Assembly: GCA_030527015.1 (NCBI GenBank)
Contig: JAUNBR010000037.1
Span: forward strand, 1 to 37,398
Source of the DNA: Planctomycetia bacterium
GTDB taxonomy: Bacteria > Planctomycetota > Planctomycetia > Pirellulales > Thermoguttaceae
DNA length: 37,398 bases
Direction: 5' to 3'
The notes beneath the pieces were generated by a model. It was not told where the DNA came from and searched no databases. It worked only from the letters and a program-made list of their open reading frames with translations. How positions within the stretch are numbered: the first letter of the stretch is position 1; each line of letters begins with the position of its first letter. Below are positions 17,554-25,995 of the stretch, in pieces. A program made the translations under genes and the position numbers.

Positions 17554-18369
17554 TCACGGACAGCCAGAGCAGCATCCACCGTAAGCACCATCCATCAAAA
17601 TAAGTCCCTGTGGCGTTTCCATATACACTCCACCGTCAATAATTCCTCCATTTATTGCGCCACCATACATTATATCCCCACCACCCATCATTCCTCCCGG
17701 ATAAACATCTCCCACATAATTCGGAGAACGTCCCGGCATAACTTCCTGACCATAAGAGGGATAAATTGGCACCGAATTTTCCGTACGAGCCATTCCTCCA
17801 GCCGCAGGTGGAGGAATAACGTACCGGCCACGATCATCAGCGATACTTCCAGACAAAGAAGATTTTTTCGGTGGAGCCGGCGGGGCGTTCACTTTAGGAT
17901 ATGGATGTTCTTGTGCCGTCCGAATCACATCCTGCGGCACCCCCCGCTGCTGGAGCGTCAAAACTTCCTGTGGCGACAGAGGTTTATATGCTCCATGTGT
18001 CCGAATATGCACAATAATTGCTTCTGGCGGAACATTCGCCTGCCGCCAAGCGATAAGATCATCCACAGAAACAGGTCTTGCCGCGACAGGCCGGCCAGTA
18101 GCGGTCTCAATAATTCGACGATTTCTTGCATCTTCTTTCACAGACCGAGATGCAAAAAGAGGAACACTGGTCGCAGTACCTTCAGGCACAGGCTGCCGTG
18201 ACTGACCCCGAACATCTCCCGCAGAAACAGGAGCCGAAGAGCCTCCTGGCCCTACATACGCTCCACGACTTAATGGATGAGACTGGCACCCCACAAAAAA
18301 AACCACCACACATACCATAAAAAAGAATGGAACATTATATGGCGTTTTTTGTACATATCTTTGGCTCAT
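17554..18369 (-). CDS. Gly/Pro-rich lipoprotein of unknown function
   Basis: A 271-residue predicted lipoprotein. The signal peptide (about 14-27, FFFMVCVVVFFVG) ends in a lipobox-like FVGC with Cys28 as the lipidation site. Residues 30-90 are Ser/Pro/Arg-rich. A helical segment at 98-155 (VSVDDLIAWRQANVPPEAII, then SPQEVLTLQQRGVPQDVI) contains two related 'L..W/Q..V' helices and looks like a small module frequent in planctomycete exported proteins. The remainder is Gly/Tyr/Met-rich (GGMMGGGDIMYGG) and ends CCSGCP. Likely tethered to an envelope membrane; function unknown. The only possible ribosome-binding site is a weak AGGG upstream. Confidence 0.8.
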   Translation of the reverse strand: MSQRYVQKTPYNVPFFFMVCVVVFFVGCQSHPLSRGAYVGPGGSSAPVSAGDVRGQSRQPVPEGTATSVPLFASRSVKEDARNRRIIETATGRPVAARPVSVDDLIAWRQANVPPEAIIVHIRTHGAYKPLSPQEVLTLQQRGVPQDVIRTAQEHPYPKVNAPPAPPKKSSLSGSIADDRGRYVIPPPAAGGMARTENSVPIYPSYGQEVMPGRSPNYVGDVYPGGMMGGGDIMYGGAINGGIIDGGVYMETPQGLILMDGAYGGCCSGCP

Positions 18370-18462
18370 AATTCTGACCCTATCTACAAAAATAGAAACG
18401 AAATAAGGTTCTTAAACAAATTAAAAAAATATCTCATCCACAAAATTTAATATACACTTTTT

Positions 18463-18488
18463 TCGAAATTTAAAGTGAAACCAGTATA
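18463..18488 (+). repeat. Right-end fragment of the dispersed element
   Basis: CGAAATTTAAAGTGAAAC followed by CAGTATA; no left half was found. Confidence 0.55.
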
Positions 18489-18784
18489 AATACGCTAAAA
18501 ATTTCATTTTCTCAGCGTTTTTTATATGAAAATACCCTTCTCATTAAATGCACATAAAGCAAAAATTTAAATTCTTTCTGCTGGGTGTAACTGTGCTGCT
18601 GACAGACTTCATACGTCGTAAAACACCTGAAAGTAAATACATAATTTATCAGAGGTAAAATAAGAGGCCTGCATCACGTATTCTGTATTTTCTTAAAACA
18701 TCATAAGATACCATAATAAAAAACAGAATTAGCGTCAAGAGCAGATTTTTGCACCGCATAATAAAAATGATATACGGTATATAA

Positions 18785-18885
18785 CCTGGTATAATACTAA
18801 ATTTCCGTTTTGCGCGGCTCTGAAAGCAGGCATTTTCAGCGAAGCAAAATGCCGGGGAAACAAAAATTATAGTGTATCGGGTATA
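18785..18885 (-). repeat. Dispersed intergenic element, minus orientation
   Basis: One of the best-preserved minus copies: CCTGGTATAATAC, TAAATTTCCGTTTTGCGCGG, perfect GGCATTTT - CAGCGAAGC - AAAATGCC hairpin, ending in AGTGTATCGGGTATA. Confidence 0.9.
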
Positions 18886-19047
18886 TAAATTTTTCTGGCG
18901 ATTCGTGGTACATAATTAAGGTAATACCAGATTTTCATCCTCTCTACTTGACGGCCAAAGATAAAAAATTATACTTTATATATTAATCCCACTTTAATAT
19001 ATTCCATTATATGCACTTTTTCTGACAGGTATTTTCAGAGAGATTAT

Positions 19048-19152
19048 GCCGGTTTTACTTTAAATTTTCATTTTATACGGCTCTAAAAGCAGTCACTTTC
19101 AGTGAAAACTAAAACGCCGGATATCTGTGATATTTATGACGCATCAGGTATA
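19048..19152 (-). repeat. Dispersed element, minus orientation, diverged
   Basis: GCCGGTTTTACTTTAAATTT at the start, TATACGGCTCTAAAAGCAG, then a diverged centre and CGCATCAGGTATA. The left end faces trpB. Confidence 0.7.
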
Positions 19153-19322
19153 AAATGTAAAATAAGTTTTAGCTAAAAATAAAAGTTAATCATACATCTG
19201 ATACAAAATACCAGGAAGTAAAGCTGGTGTATTAAGGGAATAAATATATAATTTATATGAAATGATTTTAGGAATCATAAACTTTCCTGTTAAATTAACA
19301 TATTATCTCATGGAGACATTTT

Positions 19323-20543
19323 ATGAGTTTTAGAGCATACCTGCGTAATCATCCTGACGAAAAGGGTTATTATGGTGAATATGGCGGCGTATTTTTACCT
19401 CCGGAATTAGAGGAAGCATTCACTGAAATTACGCAAGCATATCAGACCATCTGTCATTCTGCTCAGTTTATTAATGAATTACGCAGAATACGCCGAGAAT
19501 TCCAGGGACGCCCCACCCCTGTTTATCACTGTGAACGTCTTTCAAAAAAACTCGGTGGAGCACAGATATACCTAAAACGGGAAGACCTGAACCATTCCGG
19601 TGCCCATAAACTTAATCACTGCATGGGCGAAGCACTTTTAGCTAAATACATGGGGAAAAAGAAAATTATCGCAGAAACCGGCGCGGGTCAGCACGGAGTG
19701 GCGCTGGCCACAGCCGCAGCTTTTTTCGGTCTGGAATGTGAAATTCACATGGGAGAAGTGGATATCGCGAAACAGGCTCCGAATGTTACGCGAATGAAAA
19801 TTCTTGGTGCAAAAGTTATTCCGGTCAGTACCGGGTTAAAAGCCTTAAAAGAAGCGGTGGATTCCGCTTTTGAATCTTATGCAAAAAGTTATAAAGATTC
19901 CATTTACTGTATCGGATCCGCGCTAGGTCCCCACCCATTCCCCCTTATGGTCAGAGATTTTCAGATGGTAATTGGCCAAGAATCCCGGGAGCAGTTTCTA
20001 GAAATGACAGGCCTTCTTCCTGATGCCATCTGTGCATGTGTCGGTGGCGGCAGTAACGCGATCGGAATGTTCATTCCATTTTTGAATGATCCTGTGGATA
20101 TTTATGGTGTGGAACCGCTGGGACGAGGAGAAAAAATAGGTGATCATGCCGCGACCATGAGTTATGGATCAAAAGGTACTCTCCACGGTTTCGTCAGTCA
20201 GGTACTGATGAATGAGGACGGTTCACCCGCACCCGTTTATTCCGTGGCCAGCGGTCTGGATTATCCGTCAGTTGGTCCTGAACATGCCTATTTACGAGAT
20301 GTCGGCCGCATTCATTACACCTCCGCGACAGACGAAGAAGCCGTGGATGCCTTCTTTAAACTTTCACGTTATGAAGGGATTATTCCTGCTCTGGAAAGTT
20401 CTCATGCGGTGGCTTTCGCCATGAGATACGCAAAAGAGAAAAAAACCGGGGCAATTCTTGTAAACCTCAGTGGTCGTGGTGATAAAGATGTGGATTATGT
20501 CGTGGAACATTATGGTTACGGTGACAATTATATGAAATTTTGA
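19323..20543 (+). CDS. trpB: Tryptophan synthase beta chain
   Basis: A 406-residue PLP enzyme that joins indole and serine to make tryptophan. [16 protein letters not shown] (18-33) and [13 protein letters not shown] (62-74) are the usual N-terminal signatures. The PLP lysine is Lys96 in [10 protein letters not shown], where most TrpB have [14 protein letters not shown] (119-127) and GGGSNAIG, the phosphate-binding loop, follow. [17 protein letters not shown] and NLSGRGDKD close the family pattern. Length is normal. GGAG at 19312-19315 sets the start. No trpA or other trp gene is adjacent, so the alpha subunit must be elsewhere or the protein works alone. Confidence 0.97.
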   Translation: MSFRAYLRNHPDEKGYYGEYGGVFLPPELEEAFTEITQAYQTICHSAQFINELRRIRREFQGRPTPVYHCERLSKKLGGAQIYLKREDLNHSGAHKLNHCMGEALLAKYMGKKKIIAETGAGQHGVALATAAAFFGLECEIHMGEVDIAKQAPNVTRMKILGAKVIPVSTGLKALKEAVDSAFESYAKSYKDSIYCIGSALGPHPFPLMVRDFQMVIGQESREQFLEMTGLLPDAICACVGGGSNAIGMFIPFLNDPVDIYGVEPLGRGEKIGDHAATMSYGSKGTLHGFVSQVLMNEDGSPAPVYSVASGLDYPSVGPEHAYLRDVGRIHYTSATDEEAVDAFFKLSRYEGIIPALESSHAVAFAMRYAKEKKTGAILVNLSGRGDKDVDYVVEHYGYGDNYMKF

Positions 20544-20885
20544 ATTTTTACGAAAATTCACTAAAAAATAACCCCTCCCATTTCCTTTTTTAAAGTTCAG
20601 TTTAATTATTTATCTAGAATTCCAGCAGAGATATAAATGCCTGCTGCAGTGAAAACCTGCACAAAAGCATATATGTTTTTAGTTACACTGGTTCCACTTT
20701 AAATTTCCATTTTGTGCGGCTCTTAAAGCAGGTATTTTCAGCGAAGCAAAATGCCGGGGAAGCGGAAATTTATCGTGTATCGGGTATAAAAAATATCGAA
20801 AAGGTGGAATTCATAGTGCATCGGGTATAAAACTTTTTTCACAAAATTTTAAACCATTACCATTTATTATTTAGAAGCAAAAATA
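20544..20885. other. Intergenic gap, 342 bp
   Basis: Holds one full element (20687-20788) and a left-end fragment (20789-20829) with the terminus CATCGGGTATA repeated. No hairpin-plus-T terminator follows trpB. Confidence 0.6.
20687..20788 (-). repeat. Dispersed element, minus orientation, near-consensus
   Basis: ACTGGTTCCACTTTAAATTT at the start, TTTGTGCGGCTCTTAAAGCA, hairpin TATTTTCAGCGAAGCAAAATG, then AAGCGGAAATTTATCG and TATCGGGTATA. Followed at 20789-20829 by a second left-end fragment ending in TCGGGTATA. Confidence 0.9.
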
Positions 20886-21620
20886 ATGAGCATGAAAAAT
20901 ATTATTTGTATGAAATGGGGAAATCGTTACGATGCAAAATATGTAAATATTTTAGCGGCCATGGTAAAACGCCACTTAACTCCACCGTACCGTTTTGTAT
21001 GTTTTACCGATAATGTGGAGAACATTCATCCGGAAGTGGAGACCTTTCCTTTACCTGAAATGCAATTAAACCAGCATGATCCAGAACGTGGCTGGCGAAA
21101 ACTCACGGTTTTCCAAGAAAAACTCGCCGATCTTTCTGGTCCCGCTCTGTATCTGGATTTAGATGTCGTCATTCTGAACAGTCTGGATGATTTTTTTACG
21201 GTACCTGGAGAATTCAGAATTATAAAAGACTGGAATCTTCATGGCACGATCATCGGAAACTCCTCTGTTTTTCGTTTTGAAATCGGAAAACATCCAGATG
21301 TGCTTCACCGTTTTTATGAAAATCGAGAAAATATCAAAAAAAACTTTCGAAACGAGCAGGCTTTTCTTTCTTTCGCGATGCATGAAAAAGGAGTTCTCGA
21401 ATACTGGGATGCCGACTGGTGTAAAAGTTTTAAAACGCACTGTATGCGTACTTTTCCTTTAGGTTATTTCATGGCCGCAAAATATCCCGGTACCGAAACA
21501 AAAATTGTCGTTTTTCATGGAAAACCGAATCCTCATGAAATCTGCAAGAACTGGCATTCTCACATATTTTTACGTTCTGTACGTCCGACTTCCTGGTTTT
21601 TAGAAAACTGGCATGAATAA
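20886..21620 (+). CDS. Glycosyltransferase-like protein with DxD motif
   Basis: A 244-residue protein resembling small GT-A-fold glycosyltransferases (GT8-like). It opens with NIICMKWGNRYDAKYVN and FVCFTDN, as in that group. ALYLDLDVVIL (87-97) contains the metal and nucleotide-sugar DxD pair, Asp91/Asp93. FRNEQAFLSFA (about 153-163) and the late VVFHGKPNP are also in keeping with it. No signal peptide or membrane helix is present, so it is probably cytoplasmic. Donor and acceptor are unknown; surface polysaccharide or glycan work is the likely setting. No good ribosome-binding site is visible; the ATG at 20886 or the one two codons on could be used. The gene stands alone between repeat-filled gaps. 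Confidence 0.8.
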   Translation: MSMKNIICMKWGNRYDAKYVNILAAMVKRHLTPPYRFVCFTDNVENIHPEVETFPLPEMQLNQHDPERGWRKLTVFQEKLADLSGPALYLDLDVVILNSLDDFFTVPGEFRIIKDWNLHGTIIGNSSVFRFEIGKHPDVLHRFYENRENIKKNFRNEQAFLSFAMHEKGVLEYWDADWCKSFKTHCMRTFPLGYFMAAKYPGTETKIVVFHGKPNPHEICKNWHSHIFLRSVRPTSWFLENWHE

Positions 21621-22418
21621 AAACTCCCCCTCTGTACAGTTCTTTTCTAAAGTGCTATAATTTATACATATAAGCCATCCTTCGCAAATAACCGAATTAC
21701 AAAAACTTTTACAATTATCCGAAACCACTCTTTTCGCTCATTTTACAGACCCTTCATCTATTTTTCTGAGCGCAAAAACAGATAGAGTTTCATGTACACA
21801 AAACTCTGGAAAAATTTAAAATTTTTTATGAAATAAATTTTTTTTCTGATATTTTTGCTTTCAGAAATTTTGACCGTAAAAAATTTTTAACCCATTTTAA
21901 ATTTATTAAGTCATTTATACCTGATGCACGATAAAATTCCGCATCTCCAGCATTTTTACTTCGCTGAAGATGCCTGCTTTTAAAACTAAATAAAGATAAA
22001 ATTTGAGCGAGAACCAGCATGAATCTGATACATTTTCATTAATTCTCGCTTCCGGTTATGAATTCCTCTGCTTCCGGAAACATTTTTGTTTCACTAAAAT
22101 GTTTCTTTTATGGCTGCAAAATTCGTTAATTTTAAAACAAAAATAAATGTAAGAAGTTTAAAATCTGACATTTTCATTAAAGGACAAAAAACAGAACGCA
22201 TCTTGTTAAACTTTACGCTTTATTCCAATTATCCGTTTACCATAAAAGTTTATGTTCTCGAGTATAAAAAAATCCGATAACGGAAAGGAATTATGGAAGA
22301 TGGTTTATATCGGTGTGTTTACCAGAGGAGGTACACCGGCAGAATTTCAGAAAAACCAAAAATTCTGTACAAAACATCCCCCCCTGAGTCACAAAATAAA
22401 AGGAAAAAGGAGTTAAAA
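21621..22418. other. Intergenic gap, 798 bp
   Basis: TGCTATAAT at 21653-21661 is a good extended -10 sequence. It is followed by an open stretch of 52 codons (21661-21819) with no start codon. An element lies at 21916-22020, and degenerate element-like sequence follows at about 22024-22150. The last 130 bases are leader for the next gene, whose frame stays open back to 22293 without protein-like character. Confidence 0.45.
21916..22020 (+). repeat. Dispersed intergenic element, + orientation
   Basis: TATACCTGATGCACGATAA at the left, CAGCATTTTTACTTCGCTG and AGATGCC in the centre, AGATAAAATTTGAGCGAG and CCAGCAT at the right. Confidence 0.75.
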
Positions 22419-23258
22419 ATGATAATGAAATGGAAAATTGTCGTTTCGTCCATGGTTTTAGCGGCGTCAGTCTTCACATGCACCCAGGCGTCTGCGTGGT
22501 GGGGCATCCATGCTTATGGTGGACCGCGCCATATTATAGGTGCTGGCTGCTGTGATCCATGTCTGCCATCACCATGTATTTCGACATGCTGTGATCCATG
22601 TATCGCCACATGTGATCCATGTTTCACATGTTCCCCGTGCTTTGATCCCTGTGGTCCATGTTTTCGTCCGGCACCGATTCGCCGAATTTTATTTGCTCCT
22701 TTTCGCTGGGTTTTTGGCCGAGGATGCTGCGCTGGATGGTCTGACTGCTGTGTGCCCGCATGTATCGAAGATCCGTGTATGACAGTAAATGACGGTTCAG
22801 AGATTATATATGAAAATAGTGATCCTGCAGTTTCTCCGACCACGGCTCCGGCACCAGCCACAAATAATAAATCCACGGTAATTGAGCCTTCACCAGTCAC
22901 CACGATTCAGACACACCGGGACGGAGTAAACATTCACCACGCAAGTTATTCTTCCCTGCAAAATTCTCAGAATGCAAAAAATAGCGGCCTGCTTACTATT
23001 TATGTGCCCATGGACGCAAAAGTTTATGTAAATGGACAATTAACAGAAATGAAAGGCTCCCGCAGAGCTTTCGTCTCTTTTGACCTGCAGGAAGGTTATG
23101 AGTACGATTATGTGATTAAAGCTATCGTCGTCCGAGATGGCCAAAAATATGAAGAAACAAAAACCGTTACCCTTCAGGCCGGTGATAATCAGGGCGTAAC
23201 ATTTCCTTTCGAAGCACTGAATTTAGTCCCCAGTGAAGAAGATTATGTAATTTATTAA
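22419..23258 (+). CDS. Secreted Cys-rich protein with TIGR03000 domain
   Basis: A 279-residue exported protein. The start at 22419 is chosen because AAGGAG lies 6 bases upstream and a signal peptide follows (about 1-26, VVSSMVLAASVFTCTQASA). Residues 44-81 hold 13 cysteines in CDPC-type repeats (CDPC at 45-48, 58-61 and 65-68; CFDPC at 74-78); four more occur by 120. A Thr/Pro/Ala linker (134-160) leads to a C-terminal beta domain at about 190-265: LTIYVPMDAKVYVNGQLT, RAFVSFDLQEGYEYDYVI, then ETKTVTLQAGDNQGVTF. This matches my memory of the planctomycete-specific TIGR03000 domain, whose function is unknown. A strong terminator follows. The Cys block may bind metal or form disulphides in the envelope. 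Confidence 0.88.
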   Translation: MIMKWKIVVSSMVLAASVFTCTQASAWWGIHAYGGPRHIIGAGCCDPCLPSPCISTCCDPCIATCDPCFTCSPCFDPCGPCFRPAPIRRILFAPFRWVFGRGCCAGWSDCCVPACIEDPCMTVNDGSEIIYENSDPAVSPTTAPAPATNNKSTVIEPSPVTTIQTHRDGVNIHHASYSSLQNSQNAKNSGLLTIYVPMDAKVYVNGQLTEMKGSRRAFVSFDLQEGYEYDYVIKAIVVRDGQKYEETKTVTLQAGDNQGVTFPFEALNLVPSEEDYVIY

Positions 23259-23289
23259 TATAATTCTTTCTTTTTTCAAAAATTGATAG

Positions 23290-23314
23290 GGAGAGTTTAA
23301 GCTCTCCTTTTTTT
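23290..23314 (+). terminator. Rho-independent terminator after the TIGR03000 gene
   Basis: GGAGAG (23290-23295) pairs with CTCTCC (23302-23307) and is followed at once by seven T. It begins 31 bases after the stop codon. Confidence 0.9.
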
Positions 23315-23770
23315 ATTTTAAAATTAAAGCACAATAAGATTATTCTGCTCTTTACTATTAAATATCACTGCAACAAAAATTGTAATATTTTAAAAAAGGG
23401 TAAAATCTTTTTAAAAAATAGGTTTATCTTTAAATTTCAGATTGTGCTGGCATTCCAAAAAGGATATACTTTAATTGTAAAAAACAGAGAGTGTGAGTAA
23501 TTTTAATATTTTTTATATTTTGAAACGCTTAAGTTTTATTATACCCGATATACTATAAATTTTCGCTTCTCCGGCATGAAGCTTTCGCTGAAAACACCTG
23601 GCTTTCAGAGCCGCACAAAACGGAAATTTAAAGTGAAACCCGTATAAATATCGTTTTTTATTTAAATTTCAGTTTTTTTGCGACAATGAAAAATGCTTTT
23701 CTGTAAGAGAGTAAGTCTCTGTGAACAAGATAAAGTATATCACGATTAAAATTTTATAAAGGATCCTTTT
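23315..23770. other. Intergenic gap, 456 bp
   Basis: AT-rich sequence with one element (23540-23646). A short inverted repeat AGAGA-GTAAG-TCTCT lies near 23707-23721 in the esterase leader. AAAGGA precedes the next start codon. Nothing else was recognised. Confidence 0.55.
23540..23646 (+). repeat. Dispersed intergenic element, + orientation
   Basis: TATACCCGATATACTATAAA at the left, CGGCATGAAGCTTTCGCTG in the centre (hairpin altered), ACGGAAATTTAAAGTGAAAC and CCGTATA at the right. Confidence 0.85.
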
Positions 23771-25378
23771 ATGAAAAGGAATTTTTTCTCTTTTATTTTT
23801 ATACTTTTTTTATTGAGCCATACACCAGGAAACGAAAAGATGTTCGGTTTTCTTTTTGCCAGTGAAAACGCGCGATTACGCAGCGTATACGATAATAAAG
23901 ATGTCCCGACGTACGTTCTGCCTGACCCTCTTATGACTCCGGAAGGAAATCGTATTTCCTCTGCACGTCAGTGGACGGACACGCAGCGATCGGTGATTTA
24001 CCATCTTTTTGAAACAAAAATGTTTGGCAAATTACCAGAATCTCTGCAGCAGGCTGGCAATTATCCAGATTTTGTAACGTATGAGCTTATGGAGGAAGAT
24101 TCTGACGCCCTGAACGGAACCGCCATACGGCGTCAGGTGGCCATTTTTTTTAGTCCTCTGCAAGAAGAAGACCCTGGAGATTCTATTCTTCCGACAGGTG
24201 AACTGGAATCTTCAGATTCTGACAGCTCTGACGTGACTGGCATCTCGGAGGACGACATTTTATCCGATGAACCTCCGGCGATTCTTACCCCAGACGCCGC
24301 TTCTGCTTCTGTGCGTCAGCATGCGGAAATCGCTTTCCCGCGCACGGCCGGCGTCCATGCAAAAGAATCTCAGACGGTTATCATGCTTATTTATATTCCA
24401 AAAAATACACAAAAACCCGTCCCCGTATTTTTAGTTCCTAATTTTCATGGAAACCATACGATTCATGAAGATCCCGGGATTTTTCCGCACCATGCTTTCG
24501 ACGAAAACGGAGACGTTATTCCTGAAGATAAAATCTTACAGAAATTTCCTCGTGGATGCATGAAATCGCGCTGGCCTGTCAAAAAGATTCTCGACGAAGG
24601 TTTTGCCCTGGCGACTTTTTGTTACCAGGACGTGCAGCCGGACGTCAAAACAGCTTCAGATCATGGAATCATGGGCATTTACGCGAAAGATTTTTCCTCG
24701 ACAGACGAAAATAATGAAACCTCAGATTTTTCACAAAATCCCGAAATCTCACCTCCCGCCGACAGTTGGGGCGCGATCAGCGCGTGGGCATGGGGTTTAC
24801 GCCGTGCTTTGGATTATATGGAAACGGACAAAATTTTTGACACTTCAAAAGTTATCCTCATGGGACATTCTCGGCTCGGGAAAACTGCGCTCTGGGCCGG
24901 TGCCAGCGATCCACGTTTTGCCATCATCATTTCGAATAATTCTGGATGTGGCGGTGCGGCGATCAGTCGTCGGGAATTCGGAGAAACCGTCAGTAAAATA
25001 AATCAGACTTTCCCTCACTGGTTCTGTAAAAATTTTCATGCGTATGGAACAAAAGTGAACGATTTACCTTTCGATCAGCATGAATTAATCGCGCTCATCG
25101 CGCCCCGCCCCGTTTATATTTCCAGCGCCCTGGAAGATCTTTGGGCGGACCCTTACGGTGAATTTCTGGCCGCTTTTCATGCCGCCGACGTTTATAAACT
25201 TTTCGGTACGGATGCTTTCGGAAACATCTCGGATCCCTCCAAACTTCCACCTCTAAACACTTCGGTCGGTGGAAAAATTGGATACCATATCCGTACCGGA
25301 AAACACGGCGTCACTGATTTTGATTGGACGCAGTTTCTCCGTTTCGCAAAAAAACATTTTTCCTCGATTCCTGAGTAA
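23771..25378 (+). CDS. CE15-type (glucuronoyl esterase-like) exported esterase
   Basis: A 535-residue alpha/beta-hydrolase resembling carbohydrate esterase family 15, whose members cut ester bonds between lignin and glucuronic acid on xylan. Signal peptide about 1-20. Nucleophile elbow GHSRLGKTALWAG (365-377) with Ser367, the GHSRLGK form of bacterial CE15. NNSGCGGAAISRREFGE (389-405), DLPFDQHELIALIAPRPVY (431-449), EDLWADPYGEF (455-465) and the late HGVTDFDW (catalytic His512) complete the pattern. The acid is probably Glu455 or a neighbouring residue. An acidic, Ser/Asp-rich stretch at about 131-190 interrupts the N-terminal part and looks like an insertion. AAAGGA lies 7 bases before the ATG. 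Target polymer and exact specificity are inference. Confidence 0.9.
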   Translation: MKRNFFSFIFILFLLSHTPGNEKMFGFLFASENARLRSVYDNKDVPTYVLPDPLMTPEGNRISSARQWTDTQRSVIYHLFETKMFGKLPESLQQAGNYPDFVTYELMEEDSDALNGTAIRRQVAIFFSPLQEEDPGDSILPTGELESSDSDSSDVTGISEDDILSDEPPAILTPDAASASVRQHAEIAFPRTAGVHAKESQTVIMLIYIPKNTQKPVPVFLVPNFHGNHTIHEDPGIFPHHAFDENGDVIPEDKILQKFPRGCMKSRWPVKKILDEGFALATFCYQDVQPDVKTASDHGIMGIYAKDFSSTDENNETSDFSQNPEISPPADSWGAISAWAWGLRRALDYMETDKIFDTSKVILMGHSRLGKTALWAGASDPRFAIIISNNSGCGGAAISRREFGETVSKINQTFPHWFCKNFHAYGTKVNDLPFDQHELIALIAPRPVYISSALEDLWADPYGEFLAAFHAADVYKLFGTDAFGNISDPSKLPPLNTSVGGKIGYHIRTGKHGVTDFDWTQFLRFAKKHFSSIPE

Positions 25379-25419
25379 TTCTCTCTTTTTTCTCTGAATT
25401 TTAACTCATTCTCCTTTTT

Positions 25420-25520
25420 ACGGTTCCACCTTAAATTTCCGTTTTCAGCGGCTCTGAAAGCATGCATTTTTCTTAATGCAAAATGCCTGGAAAACGGAAT
25501 TTTATCGTGTATCGGGAATA
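25420..25520 (-). repeat. Dispersed intergenic element, minus orientation
   Basis: ACGGTTCCACCTTAAATTTC at the start, CAGCGGCTCTGAAAGCATGC, TTAATGCAAAATGCC, then AACGGAATTTTATCGTG and ATCGGGAATA at the end. Confidence 0.8.
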
Positions 25521-25662
25521 ACTTTTCTTTTCGCGCGGCCACACGAAAGTCCATATCTTCACGCCGCACGAAAATCAAAAAAACAAAAATTTTTTACGTC
25601 TGGGTGAACTCTCATCACGTGCATTTTTCTATATATACTCTCTCTTTTTTGAGTAAAAAGTG

Positions 25663-25668
25663 CTATAC
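25663..25668 (+). promoter_or_regulatory. Extended -10 promoter candidate
   Basis: TGCTATACT (25661-25669) fits TGn-TATAnT. It shares AAAGTGCTATA with a second site at 21649-21659. No good -35 is visible. It precedes the candidate structured RNA. Confidence 0.35.
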
Positions 25669-25676
25669 TTTGACGA

Positions 25677-25781
25677 AAAAAAACCGTGGACAATCCATTA
25701 CTTCCGTGTTAAAATATAAAACATAGAAAATGCGGTAACGTTCTCGGAAACGCACCGGGCAGGTCGCGCCCATTTTTAATT
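25677..25781 (+). ncRNA. Candidate small structured RNA
   Basis: Downstream of the extended -10, the sequence ends in a bulged hairpin: CGGT (25733-25736) with ACCG (25754-25757), and CGTT (25739-25742) with AACG (25749-25752), loop CTCGGA. An overlapping GGGC/GCCC stem (25757-25771) then ATTTTT follows. The GC-rich block stands out in an AT-rich gap. No known RNA family was recognised; this is a structural guess only. Confidence 0.25.
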
Positions 25782-25836
25782 TAAGTTTCTTGTGAACACG
25801 GAAACCGCGGGTTTTCTTATTTCACGGAATTTAATT

Positions 25837-25941
25837 TATACTGGTTCCACTTTAAATTTCCGTTTTGTGCAGCCTGAAAGCATCATTTTCAGCGAAGCAA
25901 AAATTTCGGAAACACGAAAAATTTATCGTGGTTCGGATATA
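25837..25941 (-). repeat. Dispersed element, minus orientation, upstream of the Tat oxidoreductase gene
   Basis: TATACTGGTTCCACTTTAAA at the start, TTTGTGCAGCCTGAAAGCA, CATTTTCAGCGAAGCAAAA, ending in CGTGGTTCGGATATA, which runs on to TATAAT. Confidence 0.88.
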
Positions 25942-25995
25942 ATATTTTATTTTCTCTCCATATATTTTCACTTATTTTCACTAAAGGATAAAAAC

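Larger units (their letters stand above)
18370..19322. other. Intergenic gap, 953 bp, between divergent genes
   Basis: Separates the minus-strand block from the plus-strand block. It contains an element fragment (18463-18488) followed by a very degenerate copy (to about 18575), clear minus copies at 18785-18885 and 19048-19152, and about 170 bp of trpB leader. The leader has GGAG at 19312-19315 and a small inverted repeat ATGATT/AATCAT at 19262-19278. The stretch 18576-18784 shows nothing recognisable. Confidence 0.55.
25379..25995. other. Intergenic gap, 617 bp
   Basis: Contains two minus-oriented elements (25420-25520, 25837-25941), a candidate small RNA (25677-25781) and the Tat-protein leader with AAAGGA at 25983-25988. 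The downstream gene's frame stays open back to 25792 through the second element, but that extension is not protein-like. Confidence 0.6.

Noticed and set aside
19153..19322. Trp attenuator or T-box ahead of trpB
   Set aside because: No leader peptide with Trp codons, no T-box or TRAP-like repeats; only a 6-bp inverted repeat at 19262-19278.
21661..21819. Open frame of 52 codons (SHPSQITELQKLLQLSETTL and on) just after a TGCTATAAT promoter-like site
   Set aside because: No ATG, GTG or TTG start in frame and no ribosome-binding site; could be a gene remnant, but evidence is too weak.
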